Assembly: GCA_947631375.1 (NCBI GenBank)
Contig: CANRLD010000004.1
Coordinates: 1 to 23,779 of the forward strand
From: an uncultured Methylophaga sp.
GTDB taxonomy: Bacteria > Pseudomonadota > Gammaproteobacteria > Nitrosococcales > Methylophagaceae
Direction of reading: 5' to 3'
DNA: 23,779 bases
The position numbers and the translations under genes are program-made. Below the pieces are notes generated by a model, which made no database searches, had not been told where the DNA came from, and saw only the letters and a program-made list of their open reading frames with translations. This document shows, in pieces, positions 1-7,541 of this stretch (the stretch's first letter is position 1; every line of letters starts with the position of its first letter).

Positions 1-1890
1 CTGATATTTTTGATAACTTTTTTCCTGAATACTTTTTTCCTGTACTTCGGAATGTTCCAGCCATTGTCGCGTGCTGTGATACAGCTGTTGCAACAGGGAG
101 TCACGCCAGCCATTCCACAGATTAGGATTGGTTGCCCGGATATCAGCCACCGTTAGCAGATATAAATAATTCAGGCGGTTCACATTGTCGACTAGCTCGG
201 CAAATTCCTGAATGACTTCTGGATCGTCCAGGTCACTTTTTTGCGCGGTGGTGGACATTGCCAGATGATGACGCACCAGAAATTTGACGATGTCGGTGTC
301 ATAATCACTGAGATTGTGCCGCTGACAGAATTGCTCTGCATCCGCGACCCCCAGAATGCTGTGATCGCCACCACGGCCTTTGGCAATATCGTGGTAAATC
401 CCCGCAATGTACAGTAACTCGGCTTTTGGCAGCTGCTGAAATACTTCTGAGCATAATGGAAACTCATCCTTGAATTCGGCGCAGGAAAAACGGCGTAAAT
501 TTCGCACCAGAAACAAGGTGTGTTCATCGACGGTGTAGGCATGAAATAAATCATGCTGCATTTGCCCAACGATACGGCCAAATTCAGGTAAATAGGCACC
601 CAGCACACCGAGCTGATTCATCCGGCGAAATTCATGGGTAATGCCTTGGGGCTGACGAATGAGTTCCATAAAAAGACTGCGATTTTTGATGTCTGTCCGG
701 AAGCGATCATCAATCAAGTGCAGATGGGCATGAATTTGCCGAATGGTCGCGGCGCGAATACCTTTTATCTGCTGTGGATGCTGTTGCAAGAGCAAAAACA
801 CTTCCAGCAAGGTATAAGGATAGTAAGCAAAAATACCGGGATTAATGGTTTCCAGATAACCATTGTGTAATTGAAACCGGCGGTTGATAGGTTCGATAAC
901 ACTGTTTTCACTGGTAAGAATAATGGTTTCTTCAAACAGCTGTAACAGCAGCGCATTCATTTGATTTACCGCACGAACTGTCAGGTAATAGTCTTTCATG
1001 AAGTGCTCAACGGCCATCCGGTGATTCGCTTCGAGATACCCCAGTTGTTTGGCCAGTTCACGCTGATGATCTATCAGCAGTTTTTCCTGTTTACGCCCCG
1101 CCTGATGATGTAATGCAAAACGGACTCGCCATAAAAAGCGCCGTGCTTGTTGCAGGATGTCGAATTCACTTTCTGCTAAAAAGCCTTTGTCTTTCAGGCC
1201 CTCCAGGTTTTGTACATCAAAATGTTGTTGGGCAACCCAAGTGATAACCTGAATATCCCGCAGGCCGCCAGGAGATTCTTTCAGGTTGGGTTCGAGGTTA
1301 TTACCGGTGTCGTTATATTTATGATGGCGCTGCAGTTGCTCGTGTTTTTTGCGTTCATAAAACTGCCTGGTGTCCCAGGTTTTATTGGAAACGGTCAGTT
1401 GTTGCAGCGCTTCAAACAGAATCGGGTTACCGGATAAGAAACGGGTTTCCAGCAAGTTGGTGGCGATGGTGATGTCATTTTCGGCTTGCTGGCGGCACTC
1501 AGCTATCGTTCTGACGCTGTGGCCGATTTCCAGGCCAATATCCCACAGTTGCGTTAGGAAAACAGATAAAGCGGCTGGTGGCGCTTCAGATACAGACTCA
1601 TCTAATAATATGAGTAAATCAATATCCGAGTAGGGGTGCAACTCACCACGACCATAACCGCCGACGGCAATCAGGCTGATTGTTGACGTTGTGGCCAGGT
1701 GTTGTTGCCACAAAAACTGCAGAACTTCATCAACATAATGCGATTGTTGATGTACCAGCCAATCAATATCGGCCTGTTCCTCAAAAAAACATTTTTTCAG
1801 GTATTGCGAGGCTTTGGCAAGAATGTCACGACAGTCGACAGCACAATCTGCTGAGCCAAAGTCCCAGACAGATTGTGTGGCAACCGTCAT
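1..1890 (-). CDS. glnD: GlnD, bifunctional PII uridylyltransferase/uridylyl-removing enzyme (partial, C-terminus beyond left edge)
   Basis: My own translation of the minus strand from the ATG at 1890 stays open for 630 codons to the window edge. The E. coli protein is about 890 residues, so roughly the last third (the C-terminal ACT domains) is missing. The nucleotidyltransferase motif GGYGRGELHPYSDIDLLIL lies at residues 77-95 with the metal-binding DID. FLTQLWDIGLEIGHSVRT and NLEPNLKESPGGLRDIQ follow in the usual order. The HD hydrolase domain shows His457 (VDEHT) and His500-Asp501 (YHDIAKGRGGDH), then LTVADIRATNPN. The enzyme adds and removes UMP on PII proteins in response to glutamine, setting nitrogen assimilation. 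It lies 12 bases downstream of map on the same strand, probably as an operon. The frame is intact. A short tandem repeat encodes QEKSI-QEKSY near the edge. The assignment is very sure. Confidence 0.97.
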   Translation of the reverse strand, partial: MTVATQSVWDFGSADCAVDCRDILAKASQYLKKCFFEEQADIDWLVHQQSHYVDEVLQFLWQQHLATTSTISLIAVGGYGRGELHPYSDIDLLILLDESVSEAPPAALSVFLTQLWDIGLEIGHSVRTIAECRQQAENDITIATNLLETRFLSGNPILFEALQQLTVSNKTWDTRQFYERKKHEQLQRHHKYNDTGNNLEPNLKESPGGLRDIQVITWVAQQHFDVQNLEGLKDKGFLAESEFDILQQARRFLWRVRFALHHQAGRKQEKLLIDHQRELAKQLGYLEANHRMAVEHFMKDYYLTVRAVNQMNALLLQLFEETIILTSENSVIEPINRRFQLHNGYLETINPGIFAYYPYTLLEVFLLLQQHPQQIKGIRAATIRQIHAHLHLIDDRFRTDIKNRSLFMELIRQPQGITHEFRRMNQLGVLGAYLPEFGRIVGQMQHDLFHAYTVDEHTLFLVRNLRRFSCAEFKDEFPLCSEVFQQLPKAELLYIAGIYHDIAKGRGGDHSILGVADAEQFCQRHNLSDYDTDIVKFLVRHHLAMSTTAQKSDLDDPEVIQEFAELVDNVNRLNYLYLLTVADIRATNPNLWNGWRDSLLQQLYHSTRQWLEHSEVQEKSIQEKSYQKYQ

Positions 1891-1902
1891 GAGTCTGTAC
1901 TC

Positions 1903-2670
1903 CTATGCGCGTTCTTCGTCCCGAAGTGTCAGGACTTCATGACCCTCATCGGTGACCAGAATAGTGTGTTCCCATTGAGCGGATAATGAGCGATCTTTGG
2001 TGACGACGGTCCAGCCATCCGGAAGCTGGCGAACATGACGTTTACCAGCATTAATCATCGGCTCAATGGTAAACGTCATCCCCGACTGCAAGGTCATTCC
2101 GGTATCTGGTAGGCCGTAATGCAGTACCTGGGGTTCTTCATGAAATACGCGCCCAATTCCGTGACCGCAATATTCTCTGACAACGGAAAAGTGTTGTTTT
2201 TCAGCATGTTGTTGAATTGCGTAACCAATATCGCCGAGCCGTACGCCTGGTTTCACCATATCAATGCCAATCCACATGCATTCCTGAGCGACTCGTGACA
2301 GGCGCTGAGCCAGAATGGAGGTTTTCCCGACATGGAACATCTTGCTGGTATCACCATGAAAGCCGTCTTTAATAACCGTGACATCGATGTTGATAATATC
2401 GCCGTCCTTGAGCTTTTTATCGCCCGGAATACCGTGACAGATAACATGATTTACCGAGGTGCAGATAGATTTTGGGAAGCCATGATAGTTCAACGGCGCC
2501 GGAACAGCGTTTTGCACATTAATTATATAGTCGTGACAGATAGTATTCAGTTCATCAGTGGTGATGCCTGCAACAACATGCGGCTCAATCATGCTGAGAA
2601 CTTCAGCGGCAAGCCTGCCGGCAATGCGCATTTTTTCAATTTCATCAGCTGTTTTAATCGTGACGCTCAT
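1903..2670 (-). CDS. map: Methionine aminopeptidase, type I
   Basis: The protein has 255 residues, against 264 in E. coli. It removes the initiator methionine from nascent proteins in the cytoplasm. The metal and catalytic residues are all visible: His79 (VICHGIP), Asp96 (NIDV), Asp107 (HGDTS), His170 (CGHGIG), Glu203 (TIEPMINAG) and Glu234 (WEHT), each one position before the E. coli numbering. The ATG start has an AGGAT ribosome-binding sequence just upstream. The gene is divergent from rpsB, as in E. coli and Pseudomonas, and is followed by glnD after 12 bases. I found no convincing minus-strand promoter in the shared upstream region. Confidence 0.98.
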   Translation of the reverse strand: MSVTIKTADEIEKMRIAGRLAAEVLSMIEPHVVAGITTDELNTICHDYIINVQNAVPAPLNYHGFPKSICTSVNHVICHGIPGDKKLKDGDIINIDVTVIKDGFHGDTSKMFHVGKTSILAQRLSRVAQECMWIGIDMVKPGVRLGDIGYAIQQHAEKQHFSVVREYCGHGIGRVFHEEPQVLHYGLPDTGMTLQSGMTFTIEPMINAGKRHVRQLPDGWTVVTKDRSLSAQWEHTILVTDEGHEVLTLRDEERA

Positions 2671-2779
2671 GCCATATCCTGATTGGGGTTAACGGTAATA
2701 AAGACTGGGCATAGTTTGCCGCAAAAACCAGTTGCCTGCCAGTTGACCGAAAGAATCGAAGTGATCGGCGGTATGTACT

Positions 2780-2809
2780 TTGTTTTAGCGGTTAACTGTG
2801 GAATAATAT
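2780..2809 (+). promoter_or_regulatory. Putative rpsB promoter with GC-rich discriminator
   Basis: A TAATAT -10 hexamer lies at 2804-2809, with TTGTTT at 2780-2785 as a weak -35 (18-base spacer). The -10 is followed directly by GCGCGCC. A GC-rich discriminator of this kind is typical of ribosomal promoters repressed by ppGpp/DksA, so stringent control is inferred. Transcription would begin near 2816, giving a leader of about 120 bases before the rpsB ATG. Confidence 0.6.
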
Positions 2810-2815
2810 GCGCGC

Positions 2816-2934
2816 CTTTTGTAAAGGCAAATCACACACGTGTCGACACAGTTTTCGGGGTGCTGTCTGAAAATCCAGATCAGTCGATAACTGGGGCATG
2901 TGGAGGATTAACCCCAATTAAACAGGTATTAAAT
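2816..2934 (+). promoter_or_regulatory. rpsB 5' leader, candidate S2 autoregulatory RNA
   Basis: About 120 bases separate the predicted start of transcription from the rpsB ATG. The leader contains palindromic GTGTCGACAC (2840-2849) and a GGGGT at 2857-2861 that can pair with ACCCC at 2910-2914. A second GGGG at 2893-2896 can compete for the same CCCC, enclosing GGAGG (2902-2906). In gammaproteobacteria S2 is known to repress its own operon through a structured rpsB leader. Whether this leader folds the same way is inference from pairing seen by eye. Confidence 0.4.
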
Positions 2935-3678
2935 ATGTCAAAAGTTACAATGCGCCAAATGCTTGAAGCAGGCGTTCACTTCGGTCACCAAACGCGTTAC
3001 TGGAACCCAAAAATGGGTGCTTATATATTTGGTAAGCGTAACAACATTCACATCGTAAACTTAGAGCACAGTCTGCCTATGTTTAATGATGCATTGAACT
3101 ATGTCAGCAAACTGGCTGCAAAAAAAGGCCGTATTTTGTTTGTTGGCACCAAGCGTGCAGCGCAGGATGCCATTCGTGAAGATGCAGAGCGTTGCGGTAT
3201 GCCATACGTTAACCGTCGCTGGTTGGGCGGCATGTTGACTAATTACCAAACTGTTCGTCAATCCATCAAACGCCTTGAGTCGATTCAGGCGATGATTGAA
3301 TCTGGTAAAACTGAAGGTTTGAAAAAGAAAGAAATCCTGAACTTGACACGTGAGCAGGAAAAGCTGGAAAAAAGCATTGGTGGTATTAAAAAAATGGGCG
3401 GTTTGCCGGATGCGTTATTCGTCATTGACGTGGATCATGAGCGTATCGCTATTCAAGAGGCAAACAAGCTGGGTATTCCCGTTATTGCAGTAGTGGATAC
3501 CAACAGCAACCCTGATGGTGTTGATTATGTCATTCCGGGTAATGATGACTCCATGCGTGCTATCCGTTTATATACAGCTAACATCGCTGATACCATTCTG
3601 GAAGGTCGCGCATCCGTGACCACGGGTGATGCAGGTGACGAGTTTGTTGAAGTCGCTGAAGAAAGTGCGGCGGAATAA
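2935..3678 (+). CDS. rpsB: 30S ribosomal protein S2
   Basis: The protein has 247 residues, against 241 in E. coli, and assembles late on the 30S subunit near the mRNA exit region. It begins MSKVTMRQMLEAGVHFGHQT, the expected N-terminus of bacterial S2. RYWNPKMGAYIFGKRNNIHI, RWLGGMLTNYQT and PDALFVIDVDHE follow, and the acidic C-terminal tail is typical. The open frame runs upstream to 2683, but homology begins only at the ATG at 2935. An AGGT (2924-2927) eight bases ahead serves as ribosome-binding site, and the extension would cover the promoter. It is followed by tsf, the usual partner. Confidence 0.98.
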   Translation: MSKVTMRQMLEAGVHFGHQTRYWNPKMGAYIFGKRNNIHIVNLEHSLPMFNDALNYVSKLAAKKGRILFVGTKRAAQDAIREDAERCGMPYVNRRWLGGMLTNYQTVRQSIKRLESIQAMIESGKTEGLKKKEILNLTREQEKLEKSIGGIKKMGGLPDALFVIDVDHERIAIQEANKLGIPVIAVVDTNSNPDGVDYVIPGNDDSMRAIRLYTANIADTILEGRASVTTGDAGDEFVEVAEESAAE

Positions 3679-3696
3679 ACTCTGCAAATGACAAAA

Positions 3697-3721
3697 GCAG
3701 GCTCGCTACATGCGGGCCTGC
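3697..3721 (+). terminator. rpsB-tsf intercistronic hairpin (possible attenuator)
   Basis: A ten-pair stem is visible: GCAGGCTCGC (3697-3706) pairs with GCGGGCCTGC (3712-3721), including one U-G wobble, around the loop TACAT. No run of T follows, so it is not a standard intrinsic terminator. It could adjust the S2:EF-Ts ratio by partial termination, RNA processing, or protecting the upstream mRNA from 3' exonucleases. The structure is seen directly; the role is inferred. Confidence 0.55.
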
Positions 3722-3780
3722 GTCGTCTGTACGGTCTGAAAATGGCCGTCCACAAAAACTGAATTTTAAGGGTTAAAAAA

Positions 3781-4662
3781 ATGGCTATTACTGCAGCTTT
3801 AGTAAAAGAACTGCGTGAGCGTACCGGCTCGGGCATGATGGAATGTAAAAAAGCACTGGTTGAATCTAACGGCGATATCGAAGCTGCGATTGAAGCAATG
3901 CGTAAGTCTGGTTTGGCTAAAGCAGATAAAAAATCAGATCGCGTTGCAGCTGAAGGCGTTATCGCAGTTGAAGTCAGCGCAGACAATAAACGCGCAGTGA
4001 TGTTGGAAATCAACTCAGAAACAGACTTTGTTGCCAAGGCCGATGACTTTACCAACTTTGTGGAAGCTGTCGCGAAAAAAACCCTGGAAGCACAGCCTGC
4101 TGATCTGGAAGCACTGTTACAACTGACACTGGATAGTGGTGAAACTATTGATAGCGTGCGTCAATCACTGGTGGCAAAAATTGGTGAAAATATTCAGGTA
4201 CGTCGCTTTACGCTGCTGAATAGCGAAGCGGGCGTCATCGGTGCTTACCGTCATGGTGACCGCATCGGTACACTGGTGAAGCTTATCGGTGGCGATGAAG
4301 TATTGGCAAAAGACTTGGCAATGCACGTTGCTGCCAGCCGGCCTCAAGCGGTTTCTGGTGACGAGCTTTCTGAAGAGTTATTGCAAAAAGAACGCGATAT
4401 TGTTGCCACGCAAGCGCGTGAGAGCGGCAAGCCGGAAGCCATTGTAGAAAAAATGATCGAAGGCCGCATGAGCAAGTTTGTCAATGAGATCAGTTTGTTA
4501 GGACAACAGTTTGTTAAAGATCCTGACGTCACGGTTGAAAAGCTGGTGAAACAAGCCGGCGCAACTGTTGAAACATTTGCCTGTTTTGAAGTCGGTGAAG
4601 GTATCGAGAAGAAAGTCGATAACTTTGCAGAAGAGGTTATGGCTCAGGCACGAGGAAACTAA
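3781..4662 (+). CDS. tsf: Elongation factor Ts
   Basis: The protein has 293 residues, against 283 in E. coli. It is the nucleotide exchange factor that releases GDP from EF-Tu. The N-terminal UBA-like segment (MAITAALVKELRERTGSGMM, then ECKKAL) occupies residues 1-45. The TDFV motif that contacts the EF-Tu magnesium site is at residues 81-84 (NSETDFVAK). The core and coiled-coil regions follow, with conserved VAASRPQA and LLGQQFVKDP. The start is fixed by this N-terminal homology. The gene lies 102 bases after rpsB, with the intercistronic hairpin between, and 3 bases before pyrH. Confidence 0.98.
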   Translation: MAITAALVKELRERTGSGMMECKKALVESNGDIEAAIEAMRKSGLAKADKKSDRVAAEGVIAVEVSADNKRAVMLEINSETDFVAKADDFTNFVEAVAKKTLEAQPADLEALLQLTLDSGETIDSVRQSLVAKIGENIQVRRFTLLNSEAGVIGAYRHGDRIGTLVKLIGGDEVLAKDLAMHVAASRPQAVSGDELSEELLQKERDIVATQARESGKPEAIVEKMIEGRMSKFVNEISLLGQQFVKDPDVTVEKLVKQAGATVETFACFEVGEGIEKKVDNFAEEVMAQARGN

Positions 4663-4665
4663 ATC

Positions 4666-5391
4666 ATGGTAGACGCGGGAACTCAGCCAGCTTATAAGCG
4701 AATTTTACTTAAACTGAGTGGCGAGGCTTTAATGGGGGATGCCGAATATGGCATCCAGCCCGAAGTGATTTCCCGTTTTGCTAAAGAGATCTCCGAGCTG
4801 AATGCGCAAGGTATTCAGCTCGGTATCGTCATTGGTGGCGGTAATATTTTTCGGGGCGCGGGTCTTGCCGCAAGTGGTATGGATCGTGTCAGCGCCGATC
4901 ATATGGGGATGCTGGCAACGGTTCTGAATGCGTTGGCACTGCAGGATGCATTAGAGCGTAACGGTACCTTTTGCCGGGTGATGTCTGCTATTCGCATTCA
5001 TGAGGTCTGTGAAGATTATTTGCGCCGCCGCGCCATTCGACATTTGGAAAAAGGTCGAGTGGTTATTTTTGCGGCTGGAACCGGTAACCCATTTTTTACT
5101 ACCGATTCTGCGGCCAGCCTGAGAGCGGTTGAAATCGGTGCCGAGCTAATGCTCAAAGCGACCCAGGTGGATGGTGTTTATGATGCCGATCCCAGAAAAA
5201 ATCCTGATGCCGTACGTTATGAGAGCCTAACGTATGATGAAGTCATTGATAAACGCCTTGCAGTGATGGACACAACGGCAGTAGTGATGTGTCAGGAGCA
5301 GCAAATGCCGTTGCGGGTATTTAACTGCCATCAATACGGTAACCTGACGGATATTGTGTACGGAAAAGACGTTGGTACATTAGTTAAATAG
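4666..5391 (+). CDS. pyrH: Uridylate kinase (UMP kinase)
   Basis: The protein has 241 residues, the same as E. coli PyrH. It phosphorylates UMP to UDP in pyrimidine synthesis and belongs to the amino-acid-kinase fold as a hexamer. In this family it is activated by GTP and inhibited by UTP. Visible motifs are RILLKLSGEALMG near the N-terminus, GIVIGGGNIFRG for the phosphate/UMP site, DHMGMLATVLNALALQ, GTGNPFFTTDSAA and LKATQVDGVYDADP. The ATG follows the tsf stop by 3 bases, and AGGAAA at 4653-4658 inside the end of tsf supplies the ribosome-binding site, so the two are probably translationally coupled. Confidence 0.98.
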   Translation: MVDAGTQPAYKRILLKLSGEALMGDAEYGIQPEVISRFAKEISELNAQGIQLGIVIGGGNIFRGAGLAASGMDRVSADHMGMLATVLNALALQDALERNGTFCRVMSAIRIHEVCEDYLRRRAIRHLEKGRVVIFAAGTGNPFFTTDSAASLRAVEIGAELMLKATQVDGVYDADPRKNPDAVRYESLTYDEVIDKRLAVMDTTAVVMCQEQQMPLRVFNCHQYGNLTDIVYGKDVGTLVK

Positions 5392-5399
5392 GACAAAAC

Positions 5400-5957
5400 A
5401 TGATTAATGATATTCAAAAAGATGCAGCAGATCGGATGCAAAAAAGTGTAGCCGCACTGAGCACTGCGTTGGCGAAAATTCGTGCTGGACGAGCACATAC
5501 CAGCCTGATGGATCATGTTACTGTGCCGTATTACGGTTCTGACGTACCACTGAGTCAAGTGGCCAGCGTTGGTGTTGAAGATTCGCGAACGATTACAGTG
5601 ACACCATGGGAAAAAAACATGGTCGCGGTGATCGAGAAAGCTATTATGACCTCGGATTTGGGTGTGAATCCAAACAGTGCCGGTATGACTATCCGTATTC
5701 CCATTCCACCATTAACAGAAGAACGCCGCAGGGATCTGGTTAAAGTAGCCAAATCCGAAGCCGAAAATGCGCGGATTGCGGTACGTAACATTCGCCGTGA
5801 TGCCAATGGCAGTCTGAAAGATTTATTAAAAGATAAGGCTATCTCCGAAGATGAACAACGGGGTGCCGAAGAGTCTATCCAAAAACTGACTGACAGCACT
5901 ATCAAACAAATCGACGATGTGCTGGCAGAAAAAGAAACCGACTTGATGGCGGTCTAA
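5400..5957 (+). CDS. frr: Ribosome recycling factor
   Basis: The protein has 185 residues, the same length as E. coli RRF. With EF-G it splits post-termination ribosomes in the cytoplasm. It starts MINDIQKDAADRMQKSV and contains KIRAGRAHTSLMDHVTVPYY, TVTPWEK, IPIPPLTEERRRDLVK and the C-terminal helix motif RNIRRDANGSLKDLLKDK, in the order expected for the hinge and three-helix bundle. It sits 8 bases after pyrH and 23 bases before uppS. Nothing unusual was seen. Confidence 0.98.
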   Translation: MINDIQKDAADRMQKSVAALSTALAKIRAGRAHTSLMDHVTVPYYGSDVPLSQVASVGVEDSRTITVTPWEKNMVAVIEKAIMTSDLGVNPNSAGMTIRIPIPPLTEERRRDLVKVAKSEAENARIAVRNIRRDANGSLKDLLKDKAISEDEQRGAEESIQKLTDSTIKQIDDVLAEKETDLMAV

Positions 5958-5980
5958 GCCGTCCGGTTTAGATTCTGCTG

Positions 5981-6724
5981 ATGGATACCTCTCGCCGTAA
6001 GGTTCCCAGACATATTGCTATCATCATGGATGGCAATGGCCGCTGGGCAAAACAACGGATGCAGCCCCGCTTTATGGGGCACCGGGCAGGGGTCAGAGCC
6101 GTCGAGGGTATTGTTAAGCATTGCGTTGCCAGTGGCGTTGAAGTGCTTAGCTTGTTTGCTTTCAGCAGTGAAAACTGGCGTCGTCCAGGAAAGGAAGTCA
6201 GCCTGTTGATGGAGCTGTTCAGTCATGCGCTGGAGAATCAGGTAAAGCGACTGCACAAAAACAATATCAGGCTGAACATTATTGGTGATACCAGCCGTTT
6301 TTCCCCCTCATTACAACAACAAATTACTGCAGCAACCTCACTGACAGCGGCGAATAGCGGCCTTGTCTTGAATATTGCAGCAAACTATGGCGGGCGTTGG
6401 GATATTACGCAATCTGTTCAGCAAATTGTTGCCAAAATCCAGACAGGCGAACTTGAGGCAAAACAGGTTGATGAAAGTCTGATTGCTGATCACTTGGTGA
6501 CGGCAGCGTTGCCCGAGCCGGACTTGTTTATTCGTACCGGTGGTGAGCAACGCATCAGTAATTTTTTGCTATGGCAGCTGGCGTATACCGAGCTATATTT
6601 CACCGATAAGTTATGGCCTGAGTTTACTGCTCAGGATCTGGATAATGCGATCGAGTCATTTGCCAGTCGTGAACGGCGCTTTGGCCGAACCTCTGAACAG
6701 ATAACAGGGAGCGATGATGCTTAA
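5981..6724 (+). CDS. uppS: Undecaprenyl diphosphate synthase (cis-prenyltransferase)
   Basis: The protein has 247 residues, near the E. coli length of 253. It condenses isopentenyl diphosphate onto farnesyl diphosphate in cis to make the C55 lipid carrier for peptidoglycan and O-antigen. HIAIIMDGNGRWAKQR carries the catalytic Asp17. FAFSSENWRRP is at 60-69, NYGGRWDI at 135-142, and the diphosphate-binding RTGGEQRISNFLLWQ at 185-199. The start matches the family (HIAIIMDGN about 10 residues in), although no strong ribosome-binding sequence precedes it. It overlaps cdsA by 8 bases. Its place directly after frr, before cdsA and dxr, is the Pseudomonas-type order. Confidence 0.97.
   Translation: MDTSRRKVPRHIAIIMDGNGRWAKQRMQPRFMGHRAGVRAVEGIVKHCVASGVEVLSLFAFSSENWRRPGKEVSLLMELFSHALENQVKRLHKNNIRLNIIGDTSRFSPSLQQQITAATSLTAANSGLVLNIAANYGGRWDITQSVQQIVAKIQTGELEAKQVDESLIADHLVTAALPEPDLFIRTGGEQRISNFLLWQLAYTELYFTDKLWPEFTAQDLDNAIESFASRERRFGRTSEQITGSDDA
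6706..6711 (+). promoter_or_regulatory. Ribosome-binding site deciding the cdsA start
   Basis: AGGGAG lies inside the end of uppS. Two adjacent ATG codons follow at 6714 and 6717. Spacing is 2 bases to the first and 5 to the second. The second also aligns with the E. coli CdsA start (MLK), so 6717 is preferred. Confidence 0.6.
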
Positions 6725-7541
6725 GCAGCGATTATTAACTGCTGCTGTGCTAATTCCATTAGTTGTTTTAGCAATTCTGTTGTTACCGCCAGTGGGCATT
6801 ATCGCCTTATTGACAGTGGTGGCGCTGATGGCGATGTGGGAATGGTTGTCAATGGCGGCGATAAGCCCGTTGATGAAAGGCCTGGCAAGCGTTTCGTTTG
6901 TTGTAGTTCTGCCTGTATTGCTCGTTCAGGGGGCGATCGATCAGATTATTATGCTAGGTCTTGTGTTCTGGCTACTGGTCAGCTTACTGATCATCGGCTT
7001 TGCACACCGGGCATTGCCAACAGCTATTGCGGCCTGCTTTCACAATAAATTATTCACCTACCTGCTATGCCTGCTGGTGATACTGCTGTTTGTATACAGT
7101 GGCGTCTGGTTACACGGCATTGCTGGTCATGGGCCTTTATTCGTCCTGTATGTACTGATCAGTGTCTGGCTGGCAGATACTGGTGGCTATTTTGCTGGAA
7201 AGCGCTGGGGCAAGCACGCTCTGGCAACAAAAATCAGCCCGAATAAAACTCTGGAAGGCTTGGCGGGAGGCATCGCTCTGGTAGTGATGTGGAGTGTGAT
7301 TGCCCATGCTTTTGCTGCCCATCACTATTTTTCCTTAAGTCACTGGATTGGTATCAGCGTACTGACAGGGCTGGTATCTGTCAGTGGGGATTTGTTTGAA
7401 AGCCTGTTTAAACGCAGCTATCAGATAAAAGACAGTGGCAATCTTTTGCCAGGACATGGTGGTATTCTGGATCGAATTGATAGCTTGTTGGCTGCAGTAC
7501 CATTTTTTGCTGCATTGTTGTGGCTGTCGGGACAATTTTAA
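6717..7541 (+). CDS. cdsA: Phosphatidate cytidylyltransferase (CDP-diglyceride synthase)
   Basis: The protein has 274 residues, against 285 in E. coli. It is a polytopic inner-membrane enzyme that makes CDP-diacylglycerol from CTP and phosphatidic acid, the branch point of phospholipid synthesis. Several hydrophobic spans are evident, from AVLIPLVVLAILLLPPVGII onward. The CDS signature occupies residues 229-253: SLFKRSYQIKDSGNLLPGHG followed by GILDR, with its conserved KR, KD and DR residues. WLADTGGYFAGKRWGKH and SPNKTLEGLAGG precede it. The gene overlaps uppS by 8 bases and its stop codon shares one base with the dxr start (TAATG), so translation is probably coupled on both sides. Confidence 0.97.
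   Translation: MLKQRLLTAAVLIPLVVLAILLLPPVGIIALLTVVALMAMWEWLSMAAISPLMKGLASVSFVVVLPVLLVQGAIDQIIMLGLVFWLLVSLLIIGFAHRALPTAIAACFHNKLFTYLLCLLVILLFVYSGVWLHGIAGHGPLFVLYVLISVWLADTGGYFAGKRWGKHALATKISPNKTLEGLAGGIALVVMWSVIAHAFAAHHYFSLSHWIGISVLTGLVSVSGDLFESLFKRSYQIKDSGNLLPGHGGILDRIDSLLAAVPFFAALLWLSGQF

Noticed and set aside
634..1892. Several plus-strand open frames (634-870, 1210-1437, 1370-1633, 1680-1892)
   Set aside because: All lie antisense to glnD, whose minus-strand translation is continuous and carries full family motifs.
2670..2678. Two-codon reading frame (ATG GCA TGA) overlapping the map start
   Set aside because: Its ATG is almost in contact with the AGGAT ribosome-binding sequence, so initiation there is unlikely. 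Such a short frame is expected by chance.
2683..2934. In-frame upstream extension of rpsB by 84 codons
   Set aside because: It has no S2 homology and covers the TAATAT promoter and leader. The ATG at 2935 gives the standard S2 N-terminus.
3525..4055. 176-residue minus-strand open frame across the rpsB end and tsf start
   Set aside because: It is antisense to two certain genes, and its composition is that of a shadow frame.
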